This document shows positions 7,820 through 14,791 of a stretch of DNA of 19,877 nucleotides, in pieces. Made by a program: the position numbers and the translations under genes. The notes under the pieces are model-generated. The model had not been told where the DNA came from and made no database searches. It saw nothing but the letters and a program-made list of their open reading frames with translations. Positions within the stretch are counted from its first letter, which is position 1. Each line of letters opens with the position of its first letter. The DNA comes from DASQDN01 sp035630195 (GTDB lineage Bacteria; Acidobacteriota; Terriglobia; Bryobacterales; Bryobacteraceae), in the NCBI GenBank assembly GCA_035630195.1, contig DASQLD010000709.1:1-19877 (forward strand), read 5' to 3'.

Positions 7820-7910
7820 GTGCGCCATCGCAAATTTCGTGTAGCTGTTAAGTTATTGTTTCTACGTGTTGGCGAGCCAATTGCTTTCTTTACCTTGGGA
7901 AGGAGAATTG

Positions 7911-8711
7911 ATGAACGCCTCGATAAGAACAAAACCCGCCGTAATGTTTGGAGCGGCGATGTTGGCCCTTGTTGGAACAGGTTGCGCAACCAAGAAACAT
8001 GTGCGCCAAGTCGTCGGTCCCGTAGAAACGCGCGTCGGATCGGTTGAGAAACGCACCGCCGAGCAGGCTGCTGCCCTAGGTGACGTGGAAAATAATGTCT
8101 CGCGCGTCGACGAGCGGGCGATGGAAGCAGACCGAAAAGCCGCCGCCGCCGGCCAAGCAGCTCAACAAGCGCAGGGCAAAGCAGATTCAGCTCAGCTTCG
8201 CGCCGATAATGCCCATACCTTAGCGGGTCAGGCTCAGCAGATGGCCGATCAGACCCGTAACCGTCTCACGGATGTAGTAGGCAATCTCGACAACTTTCAA
8301 CATGTGACCACGGAAAGTCTCTTTTTTGGTCTGAACAAGTCGAAGCTTACAAAAGAAGAAATGCAGAAACTCGACGATGCCGTCGCGAAACTCCAGGGAA
8401 ACAACAACTATGTTCTTGAAATTCAAGGATATACCGACAAGACCGGTAGCGCCCAAACCAACCTGGAATTGAGCCGCCGTCGAGCAGATGAAGTAGTTCG
8501 TTATCTCACAACAAAGCATAACGTCCCGCTCCGAAGAATCCACGTCCTTGGCGTTGGCGAAGATGTCCCCGATGCTGACAACAGTACTCGCGCGGCACGC
8601 AAGCTAAATCGCCGAGTCGACGTCAATGTATTTGCTCGTTCGGTCGAAACTGCCTCGACCGGGGCTGCTCCCCAGACCCAGTCTTCCACTTCGACCACAC
8701 CGCAACCCTAA
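7911..8711 (+). CDS. OmpA-family peptidoglycan-binding outer-membrane lipoprotein
   Basis: Protein of 266 residues. The start at 7911 is set by GGAAGGAGA about 6 bases upstream and by the signal peptide directly after it. Residues 1-24 form a lipoprotein signal with lipid-anchor Cys25 (LVGTGCATKK); Gly at -3 is slightly unusual. Residues about 35-130 are rich in Ala, Gln, Arg and Asp with repeated ADxA/QAQ patterns and no proline, consistent with a long coiled coil. The C-terminal OmpA domain (about 140-250) has the diaminopimelate-binding signature EIQGYTDKTGS...LSRRRADEVVRYL, including the key Asp and Arg. A Ser/Thr/Gln-rich tail ends it. The expected role is to tether the outer membrane to the cell wall, in the style of Pal or Lpp. 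It is monocistronic, ending at a strong terminator. Confidence 0.9.
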   Translation: MNASIRTKPAVMFGAAMLALVGTGCATKKHVRQVVGPVETRVGSVEKRTAEQAAALGDVENNVSRVDERAMEADRKAAAAGQAAQQAQGKADSAQLRADNAHTLAGQAQQMADQTRNRLTDVVGNLDNFQHVTTESLFFGLNKSKLTKEEMQKLDDAVAKLQGNNNYVLEIQGYTDKTGSAQTNLELSRRRADEVVRYLTTKHNVPLRRIHVLGVGEDVPDADNSTRAARKLNRRVDVNVFARSVETASTGAAPQTQSSTSTTPQP

Positions 8712-8743
8712 CAATCTATCGGACGTTCAGATACAGTCCAACA

Positions 8744-8776
8744 AAAAGGTGGTCCCGTAGGACCACCTTTTCTTTT
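8744..8776. terminator. Strong bidirectional intrinsic terminator
   Basis: A 12-base perfect stem (AAAAGGTGGTCC 8744-8755, GGACCACCTTTT 8760-8771) closes on a CGTA tetraloop and is followed by CTTTT on the plus strand; on the minus strand the A-run at 8743-8747 supplies the U-tract. It ends the OmpA-like gene from one side and the lysR operon from the other. The stop codon of the PilZ-like gene (8775-8777) lies within its edge. Confidence 0.93.
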
Positions 8777-9122
8777 ACGCGACGGTTACTGGCGCAGCCG
8801 GCTGGACGCGCGATTCCGATCGACTCTCATTCATAACCGCAGCCACCAGACGCGCTAGGTTGGACATGGACGGTATAGCCTCAACCACTCGAATCCCTGC
8901 CACATACGCGCCGTCTCTGGGCGAGCACGCGAGAACTTCTCCTAGCAGCATGCTATCGTCGAGTTCGATTTTGACTGCGGCATCGGCGGCAATCACTTCG
9001 GCGACACGCAATTCCGCGTGACGACCGGAAAGGTGAATCATCGAGGCGGCCATCGCTCGCGGCGAAATTCCACCCAGTACATTCAATCGGACAGGTTGGT
9101 CGGGTTGATATCGGATCTCCAT
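8775..9122 (-). CDS. Small PilZ-like protein, uncertain
   Basis: Protein of 115 residues without signal peptide or membrane segment. The strand pattern (RHAELRVAEVIAADAAVKIEL, LGEVLACSPRDGAYVAGIRVVEAI) resembles the six-stranded PilZ barrel, in which a 'GxV..c....g.y..Gi.f' run is typical. However, the c-di-GMP-binding RxxxR and DxSxxG signatures are not recognisable: only HLSGRHAEL vaguely occupies the second position. If it is a PilZ homologue it is probably degenerate and may not bind c-di-GMP. GAGGA about 7 bases upstream supports the ATG at 9122. It is the last gene of a minus-strand group after the LysR regulator and a small membrane protein, ending at the bidirectional terminator. Confidence 0.6.
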   Translation of the reverse strand: MEIRYQPDQPVRLNVLGGISPRAMAASMIHLSGRHAELRVAEVIAADAAVKIELDDSMLLGEVLACSPRDGAYVAGIRVVEAIPSMSNLARLVAAVMNESRSESRVQPAAPVTVA

Positions 9123-9176
9123 TTTCGTTCCTCAGAGAGTCTCTTCGGAACTTGGCGATCAATCCTTAGCTTTTTT

Positions 9177-9521
9177 TTATTTCCAATTAAACAAGGCCCA
9201 GCTCGCCACACCCAGCAGGGCCACGAGACCAATTTCCAACCAATAATCACGCAGACCAGTCCAGCGGTTACTCGATCGGTTCATGTGAGTATGTTGCGAC
9301 GTGCTTACAGATCGCTCGGTTGTGGCGCGCTTCAACGCGCGAAAGAGATACTCACGTCCGCGGCGGTCCGCGACGATCAGCGTTCGGCAGTTGGGCCCGG
9401 AGATATTCTCGTTCAATTTCTGCCGGAGAGCCGCAGGTACATCTTCGATCGAGCGAAACACTCGCGTACGCTGCCCGGTAGAAACAAAGATCATGGATGT
9501 TTTGTACGTCGTAGTATCCAT
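9177..9521 (-). CDS. Tail-anchored small membrane protein, function unknown
   Basis: Protein of 114 residues with a hydrophilic N-terminal domain (about 1-85, containing IFVSTGQRTRVFRSIEDVP and TLIVADRRGREYLFRAL) and a single C-terminal hydrophobic helix (about 94-112, LEIGLVALLGVASWALF). No N-terminal signal is visible, so it should be a tail-anchored protein facing the cytoplasm. It starts 6 bases after the stop of the LysR gene, with only a weak AGGG ribosome binding site, so it is very likely co-transcribed and perhaps translationally coupled. I do not recognise a family. A run of Ser/Thr/His/Asn before the helix looks like a flexible linker. Confidence 0.7.
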   Translation of the reverse strand: MDTTTYKTSMIFVSTGQRTRVFRSIEDVPAALRQKLNENISGPNCRTLIVADRRGREYLFRALKRATTERSVSTSQHTHMNRSSNRWTGLRDYWLEIGLVALLGVASWALFNWK

Positions 9522-9527
9522 CTTGCC

Positions 9528-10457
9528 CTAGCCAACCACCTCGGTGGGCGCCGGAACGCCCCTTATTTCGTCTCGATCTCCGGAGTGGTCTATTGTCACT
9601 TGAATGAAACCCAAGGCCGCCTTCGAGAGACTCTTATCCTTGCGATAAATTAGCCCAAGTTGTCGGAGCATCGGGTCCGGAGCCAAACTAATGGCTGCCA
9701 ATCGACCTGCGTGAACTTCCTCGCGACAGTTGGACGCCGCCAGGAACGAGACGCCCAAGCCCGCCATTGCAAACTGCTTGATCATCTCCGTCGAATCGAG
9801 TTCCATCGAAGTCTGGATTTCGTCCTCGACAGGCTCCATCCAGGCGTTCAGACGCGAACGCGTCGTGCCGGATTTAGGAAGTAGCAACGGATAAGAGGCA
9901 AGGTCAAAGCAACTAACAGAATCCTTAAGCGCCAGTGGGTGATTCCCGGGAGCGATCAGGCGGATTTCATCGGAATGAATCTTTACGACCTGCAGTTTCT
10001 TCTCCTGTACCGGGAGTTGCGTGATGCCGAAATCAGCAAGATTGTCGAGAACTGCCGCTACTACCCTGGAACCGTAAGATCGGTCAACGTGGAGTTGAAC
10101 GTTAGGGAACTGCTTCTTATACTCGGAGAAAACTGAGGGAAGAACGTAGATGCACGTAGATTCATTCGCCGCAATCACCAACTCGCCGCGAGGGACGCGC
10201 TCCAATTCATTGATAACCTCCTGCGCCCGGCGACGAAGCTGCAGGATTTGGTCGGCATACTCGCTAAAGATCTTGCCGGCCGTAGTTAGTGCGATGCGCG
10301 TTCCCAACCGCTCGAAGAGGGTACAGTTCAGTTCCTGCTCGAGTTGACGCACTTGCGCGCTGATGGCAGGTTGCGTCCGATAACATGTCTGCGCCGCTTT
10401 CGAAAAGCTTTTAAGCCGTACGATCTCAAGGAAAGTGTGTAGCTGGTCGAGATCCAT
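9528..10457 (-). CDS. LysR-type transcriptional regulator
   Basis: Transcription factor of 309 residues. The start at 10457 (MDLDQLHTFLEIV) is where all LysR proteins begin; the longer in-frame extension to 10550 has no homology character. The winged helix-turn-helix is intact at about residues 18-60 (SFSKAAQTCYRTQPAISAQVRQLEQELNCTLFERLGTRIALTTAG). The substrate-binding domain (about 90-295) includes LVIAANESTCIYVLPSVF, IRLIAPGNHPLA and FAMAGLGVSFLA. The effector is not deducible. It is the first gene of a group with two small proteins and is transcribed divergently from a TIGR03790-like gene, so the latter and its own operon are the natural candidate targets. Confidence 0.93.
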   Translation of the reverse strand: MDLDQLHTFLEIVRLKSFSKAAQTCYRTQPAISAQVRQLEQELNCTLFERLGTRIALTTAGKIFSEYADQILQLRRRAQEVINELERVPRGELVIAANESTCIYVLPSVFSEYKKQFPNVQLHVDRSYGSRVVAAVLDNLADFGITQLPVQEKKLQVVKIHSDEIRLIAPGNHPLALKDSVSCFDLASYPLLLPKSGTTRSRLNAWMEPVEDEIQTSMELDSTEMIKQFAMAGLGVSFLAASNCREEVHAGRLAAISLAPDPMLRQLGLIYRKDKSLSKAALGFIQVTIDHSGDRDEIRGVPAPTEVVG

Positions 10458-10511
10458 GGCGTGTCCGCTCAGACTCCGCAAACGTAGACAGGTTGCGATT
10501 GTGAAACTTCG

Positions 10512-10517
10512 ATTATA
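10512..10517 (-). promoter_or_regulatory. Candidate -10 box for the lysR operon
   Basis: Reading on the minus strand the sequence is GGTATAATCG, an exact TATAAT, with the lysR ATG 54 bases downstream. The region 17-18 bases further upstream (AAAAAC) matches the -35 consensus poorly, as is common for autoregulated LysR genes. The box lies in the 115-base spacer shared with the divergent gene. Confidence 0.45.
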
Positions 10518-10572
10518 CCATCGGCAGAATGACTGTTTTTCGAGAGACAAAGCTCACGCAGCGATCGAAAAA

Positions 10573-11676
10573 GTGTGGAGCGTGAGACGAGCTACAGTTA
10601 TTTCTCTTCTATTCTGGACATTTAGCGCGAACGCGACTAAGCCGGAGAACGTGCTTGTCGTGGTAAATGGCGCCTCGGCGCTTTCCCGTGACATCGGCGA
10701 CTATTACCAGCAGCGCCGGGCTATCCCGAAGAACAACATTTGCGTGATTCAAATCCCGGAGCGGGAAACCATCACACGTCAGGAATACGATCGCCTCATC
10801 GCCGCACCGGTCGCCTCCTGCCTCAAATTCCGGCGACTGGTAGAGAGTGTACTGTATATAGCGATAACACAGGGTGTCCCGATCCGCGTGAAGGGATCCG
10901 GTGGCGTTTCGGGTGACATTGCGTCAGTCGACTCGGAACTGGCTCTCTTGTACAGTCATTTTCACGGACAGAAACATGCCCTCGCCGGTCCGCTGCCAAA
11001 TCCGTTCTTCCGTCAGCGGGACGCAGATTTCCGGCATCCGCAATTTCCAATCTATCTGGTGACGCGATTAGCTGCGTATAACTTAGCAGGAGTCAAAGCC
11101 ATGATTGACAGATCTCTAGCAGCCAAGAACGCTGGGAAGTTTGTTTTTGACCTGCGAAGCGGCGGGGACGTAGACGGCGATTCCTGGCTCCGAAATGCAG
11201 CTATCGTGCTTCCGAAAGATCGAGTGGTCCTGGAGGAGAGTTCCACGGTAGTCTATGGCCAAAAGCGAGTGATCGGATACGCGTCATGGGGATCGAATGA
11301 CAAGAATCGAAGACAACGTCACCTCGGGTTCGATTGGCTCCCGGGCGCCATTGCAACAGAATACGTTTCGACTGATGGTCGTACCTTCGAGCGTCCGCCG
11401 GATTCCTGGAATATCGGCACATGGGGCAACAAAGCCACTTGGTTCGCCGGTTCCCCTCAATCCATGACGCTGGATTTCATAGCGGAGGGAGCAACGGGAG
11501 CCTCAGGTCACGTCAATGAGCCCTATCTCCAATTTACGCCGCGACCCGATTTCCTTCTACCCGCATACCATGACGGCCGCAATCTGGCGGAGAGCTACTA
11601 CTTGTCGCTGCCCGCGTTGAGTTGGCAGAACATAATAATTGGCGATCCACTTTGTTCGCTCGGTCCGCCACGCTAA
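10573..11676 (+). CDS. Exported TIGR03790-like protein, function unknown
   Basis: About 367 residues. The conserved N-terminal motif ENVLVVVNGASALSRDIGDY followed by YYQQRRAIPKNNICVI, and then a YIAITQGVPIRV segment, match what I remember of the uncharacterised TIGR03790 family, usually one copy per genome. Later conserved-looking blocks are SVDSELALL, YLVTRLAAY, GYASWGSND and the near-terminal LPALSWQNIIIGDPLC. The reading frame continues upstream to 10435, but a signal peptide (VISLLFWTFSANA, then TKPENVL) begins just after the GTG codons at 10573 and 10582, so a GTG start there is likely; neither has a good ribosome binding site, and GTG at 10501 is an alternative. The protein should be exported. 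Function is unknown; I do not infer one. Confidence 0.75.
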   Translation: MWSVRRATVISLLFWTFSANATKPENVLVVVNGASALSRDIGDYYQQRRAIPKNNICVIQIPERETITRQEYDRLIAAPVASCLKFRRLVESVLYIAITQGVPIRVKGSGGVSGDIASVDSELALLYSHFHGQKHALAGPLPNPFFRQRDADFRHPQFPIYLVTRLAAYNLAGVKAMIDRSLAAKNAGKFVFDLRSGGDVDGDSWLRNAAIVLPKDRVVLEESSTVVYGQKRVIGYASWGSNDKNRRQRHLGFDWLPGAIATEYVSTDGRTFERPPDSWNIGTWGNKATWFAGSPQSMTLDFIAEGATGASGHVNEPYLQFTPRPDFLLPAYHDGRNLAESYYLSLPALSWQNIIIGDPLCSLGPPR

Positions 11677-11683
11677 GCGTGCG

Positions 11684-11938
11684 TTAGAGCGATCGCCGCC
11701 GCCGAACTTCCTGCTGGGCGCGAAACCAATCGCCGTCCGCATCCCCGTTTTCCTCGCCGCGTTTCTGAAACAGTTCGTATGCTACACGAGCAATTTCTGT
11801 TTCCTCATCGAGTCCGTTGATTGATGCGTATCCTTGGATCGATTGGTCTGCATTCGCCGCATCGGGCAAATTGCGAGCCGTTTCAACTTCGTGCTCTCTG
11901 GAAGTATCCTGAACCAGACTTGCTTCGCTTTTCGCCAT
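11684..11938 (-). CDS. DUF2934-type small protein
   Basis: Protein of 84 residues. The ATG at 11938 is preceded by GGAGGG at a spacing of about 6 bases, and the longer upstream frame (to 12064) overlaps the phosphatase gene and reads as a shadow. The C-terminal half (EIARVAYELFQKRGEENGDADGDWFRAQ; split here only by description) matches the DUF2934 pattern of a short helix AxxAYELFxxRG followed by a DW(x)xAE-like motif. The first half is acidic and disordered-looking. The role of DUF2934 is unknown. It lies 49 bases after the phosphatase stop in the same direction, and converges with the TIGR03790-like gene with only 7 bases between stops. Confidence 0.78.
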   Translation of the reverse strand: MAKSEASLVQDTSREHEVETARNLPDAANADQSIQGYASINGLDEETEIARVAYELFQKRGEENGDADGDWFRAQQEVRRRRSL

Positions 11939-11987
11939 TGCATCCCTCCGGACAACAAGACGCCCGGCGCAACGGATGGTTTCAGCT

Positions 11988-13547
11988 TCACTGTTGAACG
12001 AAAATCTCGGACAACACGCGACCCGAACTGCCCGACGGAAGCTCCACATCCAGCATGGTCGCAAACGTCGGAGCTATGTCGTTGACCGCGATCTTGGCAT
12101 GGTAGCGACCCGGTTTTACACCGGCCCCCATGAACACCACAGGGACGTGCGAATCGTAATTGTAGGGGGTTCCATGCGAAGTACCGGCCCGTTCAAACAA
12201 CCAATATGGCTGAGAAACGACAAAGAGATCCGAAGCGCGCTCATAGTTAAAACCAGCGAGAACACGCCGGTCGACAAGGTCGCCGATGCCACTGCCACGC
12301 CGCAGCTCCGATCTCGTATAAACGCGATAGATATGTGGCAGCTCGCGAACCGCGGCTGCCGCGACATTTTGCACTTCCTCGATAGTCAACTTCTTTTGTT
12401 TGATCGTTTCGTAATTGAGGTAGGGGGCTGGTCCGGACTTGCCGGCGATCCACGCGCCTTCACCATACTTGCCGGTCAGCGCGGTTTGAATCGCATTTAA
12501 TGTCGCTCCCTCCGGGATGCGTCCTCCGGACATCTTTCGGTTTTGCATTAACTCCGGGAGTGGAGCCACACCATGATCCGCAGTAAGCACGGCTACGTAG
12601 TTATCGAGCCCTACCTTTTTGTCGAGGTAATCGAACAGCCGGCCGAGCGTGCGATCCGTCCAAATAGAGATGTCGCGAACTTCGGGAGCATCAGGGCCGA
12701 CCGCGTGGCCGACACGATCATTTGCTGAGAAGCTTACCGACAGCACATCAGTCACTTCGTCAGCGCCAAGTTGTTCCCCTTCGATTGCCGCCTCAGCAAA
12801 CAATTCCAATAAATCGTTATGGAATGGAGTTCGATCGAGCAGGTTGTAGTATTCCCGGGTCTTTGGAGCCGGTAATTTCAGGAATGGCTTTGCATCTGCT
12901 TTTCCGTCTATTGACTTCCAAGCCTTATCCCCCCACTGGTCCGACGCGCGGCTCCCATTGAACTTCAACACCCAGTCCGGAAGCTGCTTGAAATAGTACG
13001 TGCTGCTGACAAAATTTCCTGTCCCGATATCAAACCAGTAGGCGCCATTCGCCATCCGGCCTGCTGGCAAGATGGCGCTGCGGTCCTTACTCGACATACC
13101 GATGACTTTTGATTGGCCATTCGCCATCTTCAACTCATCCCCCACCGTGCTGACGAGCAGGCGGTGAGGAGACGCTCCGCGCCGGCCCTCTTCGGCACCA
13201 AGCATCTCGACGGAGTCGTCGGAGACACTCGTGACGGCTTTGTTGGTTTCGCGGTCAAACCAATCATTTCCGACAATCCCACTGATTGAAGGAGTCGCGC
13301 CTGACAGCATGGTTGAGTGCCCAATTGCGGTAACTGTGGGGAAGTGCTCGTAGTGAGCGTTCGTAAAGACGGCTCCCTTTTCCAGCAGCCGCGCGAATCC
13401 GCCCGTGTAGGAACTGCGAAATCGATTGAGATAGTCATAGCGAAACTGGTCCACTGCTATGAGAACAACCAATTTGGGTTTCTTTGGAACAGGAGCGGCC
13501 GGCGCAAGCAGACAAGTCAGCAGGAGGGCAGAAAGTAATCTCTTCAT
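11988..13547 (-). CDS. PafA-like exported alkaline phosphatase (type I phosphodiesterase/alkaline phosphatase superfamily)
   Basis: Secreted or periplasmic metallophosphatase of 519 residues. The ATG at 13547 starts a signal peptide (MKRLLSALLLTCLLAPAAP); the upstream TTG extension does not. Active-site residues expected for PafA-type phosphomonoesterases are visible: metal ligand Asp33 (AVDQFRYDY), nucleophile Thr71 (HFPTVTAIGH), Asn94 (GNDWFD), and Lys154/Arg156 (SSKDRSAI). The Thr-to-Lys spacing of 83 equals that in Elizabethkingia PafA (Thr79, Lys162). Remaining metal ligands lie in SANDRVGHAVGPD, LTADHGVAP and SHGTPYNYDSHVP. The Lys/Arg pair argues for a phosphate monoesterase rather than a diesterase. 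It starts 19 bases after the DUF4920 gene stop. Likely role is phosphate scavenging; no Pho-box was recognised. Confidence 0.9.
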   Translation of the reverse strand: MKRLLSALLLTCLLAPAAPVPKKPKLVVLIAVDQFRYDYLNRFRSSYTGGFARLLEKGAVFTNAHYEHFPTVTAIGHSTMLSGATPSISGIVGNDWFDRETNKAVTSVSDDSVEMLGAEEGRRGASPHRLLVSTVGDELKMANGQSKVIGMSSKDRSAILPAGRMANGAYWFDIGTGNFVSSTYYFKQLPDWVLKFNGSRASDQWGDKAWKSIDGKADAKPFLKLPAPKTREYYNLLDRTPFHNDLLELFAEAAIEGEQLGADEVTDVLSVSFSANDRVGHAVGPDAPEVRDISIWTDRTLGRLFDYLDKKVGLDNYVAVLTADHGVAPLPELMQNRKMSGGRIPEGATLNAIQTALTGKYGEGAWIAGKSGPAPYLNYETIKQKKLTIEEVQNVAAAAVRELPHIYRVYTRSELRRGSGIGDLVDRRVLAGFNYERASDLFVVSQPYWLFERAGTSHGTPYNYDSHVPVVFMGAGVKPGRYHAKIAVNDIAPTFATMLDVELPSGSSGRVLSEIFVQQ

Positions 13548-13566
13548 TTGTCTTAGTGCAGTAAGT

Positions 13567-14025
13567 TCAGTCGACAATCACAACGCCGTCGCCTTGAATC
13601 TGGTACACGGTTGAGCCGCTCTTGATCGCATTCGGATTGAACTTCCGGCCCTGTTCTTCGGCTTCGTGACGGGCGCGGGCGATCGTCTGTTCACGTGTCA
13701 GGTCAAATTTCATCAGCTTGCCTTCCGCGATTGCGGTCTTCCCCACGCTTTGCTTGGGAATGACTATCTCGCCATCGTTAACCTTAAACCGGACGTGCTT
13801 TGTCGATTGCGGCTCGACCAAGTTCAGCCAGCAACCAGCCATTTCGCAGACTTCTGTAATCCGGCCCGTCACCTGAACTGTCTTTCCGATGGACGCGGCG
13901 GGATCCCCCATCAGTTGAGCCACGGTGACGGACTTCCCTAGAGTCAGTGGCTTACCCAGCTTTGTTTCCGCGAGTAAACTGACGGTAAGGCAGCTAAATA
14001 CCAGAGCCAGCATCACTCTACGCAT
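13567..14025 (-). CDS. Exported DUF4920-type protein
   Basis: Protein of 152 residues with a Sec signal peptide (MRRVMLALVFSCLTVSLLA, probable cleavage before ETKLG). The mature part contains an OB-fold-like segment VQVTGRITEVCEMAGCWLNL, whose CxxxGCW motif is the hallmark of DUF4920, then VRFKVNDGEIVIPKQSVGKTAIAEG. The two cysteines could bind metal or form a disulfide. The function is unknown. No Shine-Dalgarno precedes the ATG at 14025; an internal ATG at 14013 has a weak AGAG. A GATAAT box lies 8 bases upstream of the ATG, so a near-leaderless message is possible. It is the first gene of the phosphatase group. Confidence 0.8.
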   Translation of the reverse strand: MRRVMLALVFSCLTVSLLAETKLGKPLTLGKSVTVAQLMGDPAASIGKTVQVTGRITEVCEMAGCWLNLVEPQSTKHVRFKVNDGEIVIPKQSVGKTAIAEGKLMKFDLTREQTIARARHEAEEQGRKFNPNAIKSGSTVYQIQGDGVVIVD

Positions 14026-14033
14026 ATAGAGGG

Positions 14034-14039
14034 ATTATC
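14034..14039 (-). promoter_or_regulatory. Candidate -10 box giving a near-leaderless DUF4920 message
   Basis: On the minus strand GATAAT ends 8 bases before the ATG at 14025, so a start 7 bases downstream would leave about 2 untranslated bases. No good -35 lies at the right distance (TTAGCC at a 15-base spacer is the nearest). The absence of a ribosome binding site at this gene fits. Confidence 0.3.
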
Positions 14040-14119
14040 TCATGCGCTCGAAAAGGCTAATCTGCTAAGATCGACGAGCCTACAAGTGATTTTCTAGGAA
14101 GGACTGAACACTTTTTCTC

Positions 14120-14770
14120 ATGTCCAACCCGCATGCGTCGATGAGAGTAGTGAATATGAAGCCAGAGCCCTACATCGCGGATCGTGCCTGGAAGTTATCG
14201 CCGCTGATCCTGCATCCCTTTTCTGATTCCTCCAGCCCGCAAAAGCTCGTGCAAAGTTCTCGCGCGAACCTGATGTTACAGGGCCTTCTACCTGCCGAAT
14301 CATTGAGTATCGAGCAACTCCAAACGATTCTCCTGGACGGTCGCTATTGCGAAGTCAGGATGCTGTACTACGTTGGCAAGGATCTCGTGCGCTGGATCGA
14401 GCAATGTACTGAATTCGTCGATCGCGAGCCAAGCCTACGCACCTTCGGCATTGAAGCGCAAAGCTTCGCGGATATGTTGGTAGAAGATACTCCAGAAGCT
14501 ATTCGCGAGAAACTCCGCAAGTGGGGAGTCGCGGACTATCGGTCCATCTTCACGCGCGCTATGGGTCTTAATACAGTCTTTGCCGATGCTCCTGAAAGGG
14601 CGACGCTAACGGACGATTTCATCCGCAACTACCATCAGTACGCGGACCACTTGTATGAGCGCAAGCGTTCGTCGGTCTCTTACGCGTCGATCCGATCGAT
14701 CGACTTTGAATTTGAGCTCTTCGCTTCGGGCGAATATTCGCGCATGCTCGAGAGGCAGTGGCAGGACTAA
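14120..14770 (+). CDS. Hypothetical protein, 216 residues
   Basis: I do not recognise this protein. No signal peptide or membrane segment is present. It is mixed alpha/beta in appearance, with blocks QGLLPAESLSIEQLQTILLDG, CEVRMLYYVGKDLVRWIEQC and ADYRSIFTRAMGLN (quoted separately), and an aromatic/charged C-terminus (SIDFEFELFASGEYSRML). An in-frame stop at 14105 limits the start to 14120 or later; ATGs at 14141 and 14156 are alternatives, and the last one begins a more protein-like MKPEPYIADRAWK. GGAAGG at 14099-14104 is too far upstream to serve the 14120 ATG well. The LarA-like gene begins 21 bases after the stop, but has its own promoter. Confidence 0.7.
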   Translation: MSNPHASMRVVNMKPEPYIADRAWKLSPLILHPFSDSSSPQKLVQSSRANLMLQGLLPAESLSIEQLQTILLDGRYCEVRMLYYVGKDLVRWIEQCTEFVDREPSLRTFGIEAQSFADMLVEDTPEAIREKLRKWGVADYRSIFTRAMGLNTVFADAPERATLTDDFIRNYHQYADHLYERKRSSVSYASIRSIDFEFELFASGEYSRMLERQWQD

Positions 14771-14785
14771 TGAAGCCGATATAAT
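14758..14785 (+). promoter_or_regulatory. Promoter of the LarA-like gene, probably leaderless
   Basis: An exact TATAAT (14780-14785) with GTGGCA (14758-14763; 4 of 6 to the -35 consensus) at a 16-base spacer. A start 7 bases after the -10 falls on 14792, the A of the ATG. No Shine-Dalgarno precedes that ATG. The -35 sits inside the end of the upstream hypothetical gene. Confidence 0.6.
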
Positions 14786-14791
14786 CCGTAC

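Larger units (their letters stand above)
7489..7910. other. Gene-free stretch with several inverted repeats
   Basis: No convincing coding region on either strand: reading frames here lack ribosome binding sites and have no protein-like pattern. The stretch contains a 9-base perfect inverted repeat (7577-7617), a 6-base repeat ACGCTC/GAGCGT (7694-7716), a 14-base palindrome GCCAAGCACTTGGC (7758-7771), a sigma-54-like element (7767-7783) and an A/T-armed hairpin (7796-7819). It may hold the promoter and 5' leader of the OmpA-like lipoprotein gene, the recJ 3' end, or a small RNA. I see no known riboswitch or RNA-gene consensus in it. Confidence 0.6.

Noticed and set aside
11669..11681. CACGC/GCGTG hairpin over the stop of the TIGR03790-like gene as a terminator
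   Set aside because: A 5-pair stem with no T-tract, and it overlaps the stop codon; too weak to call.
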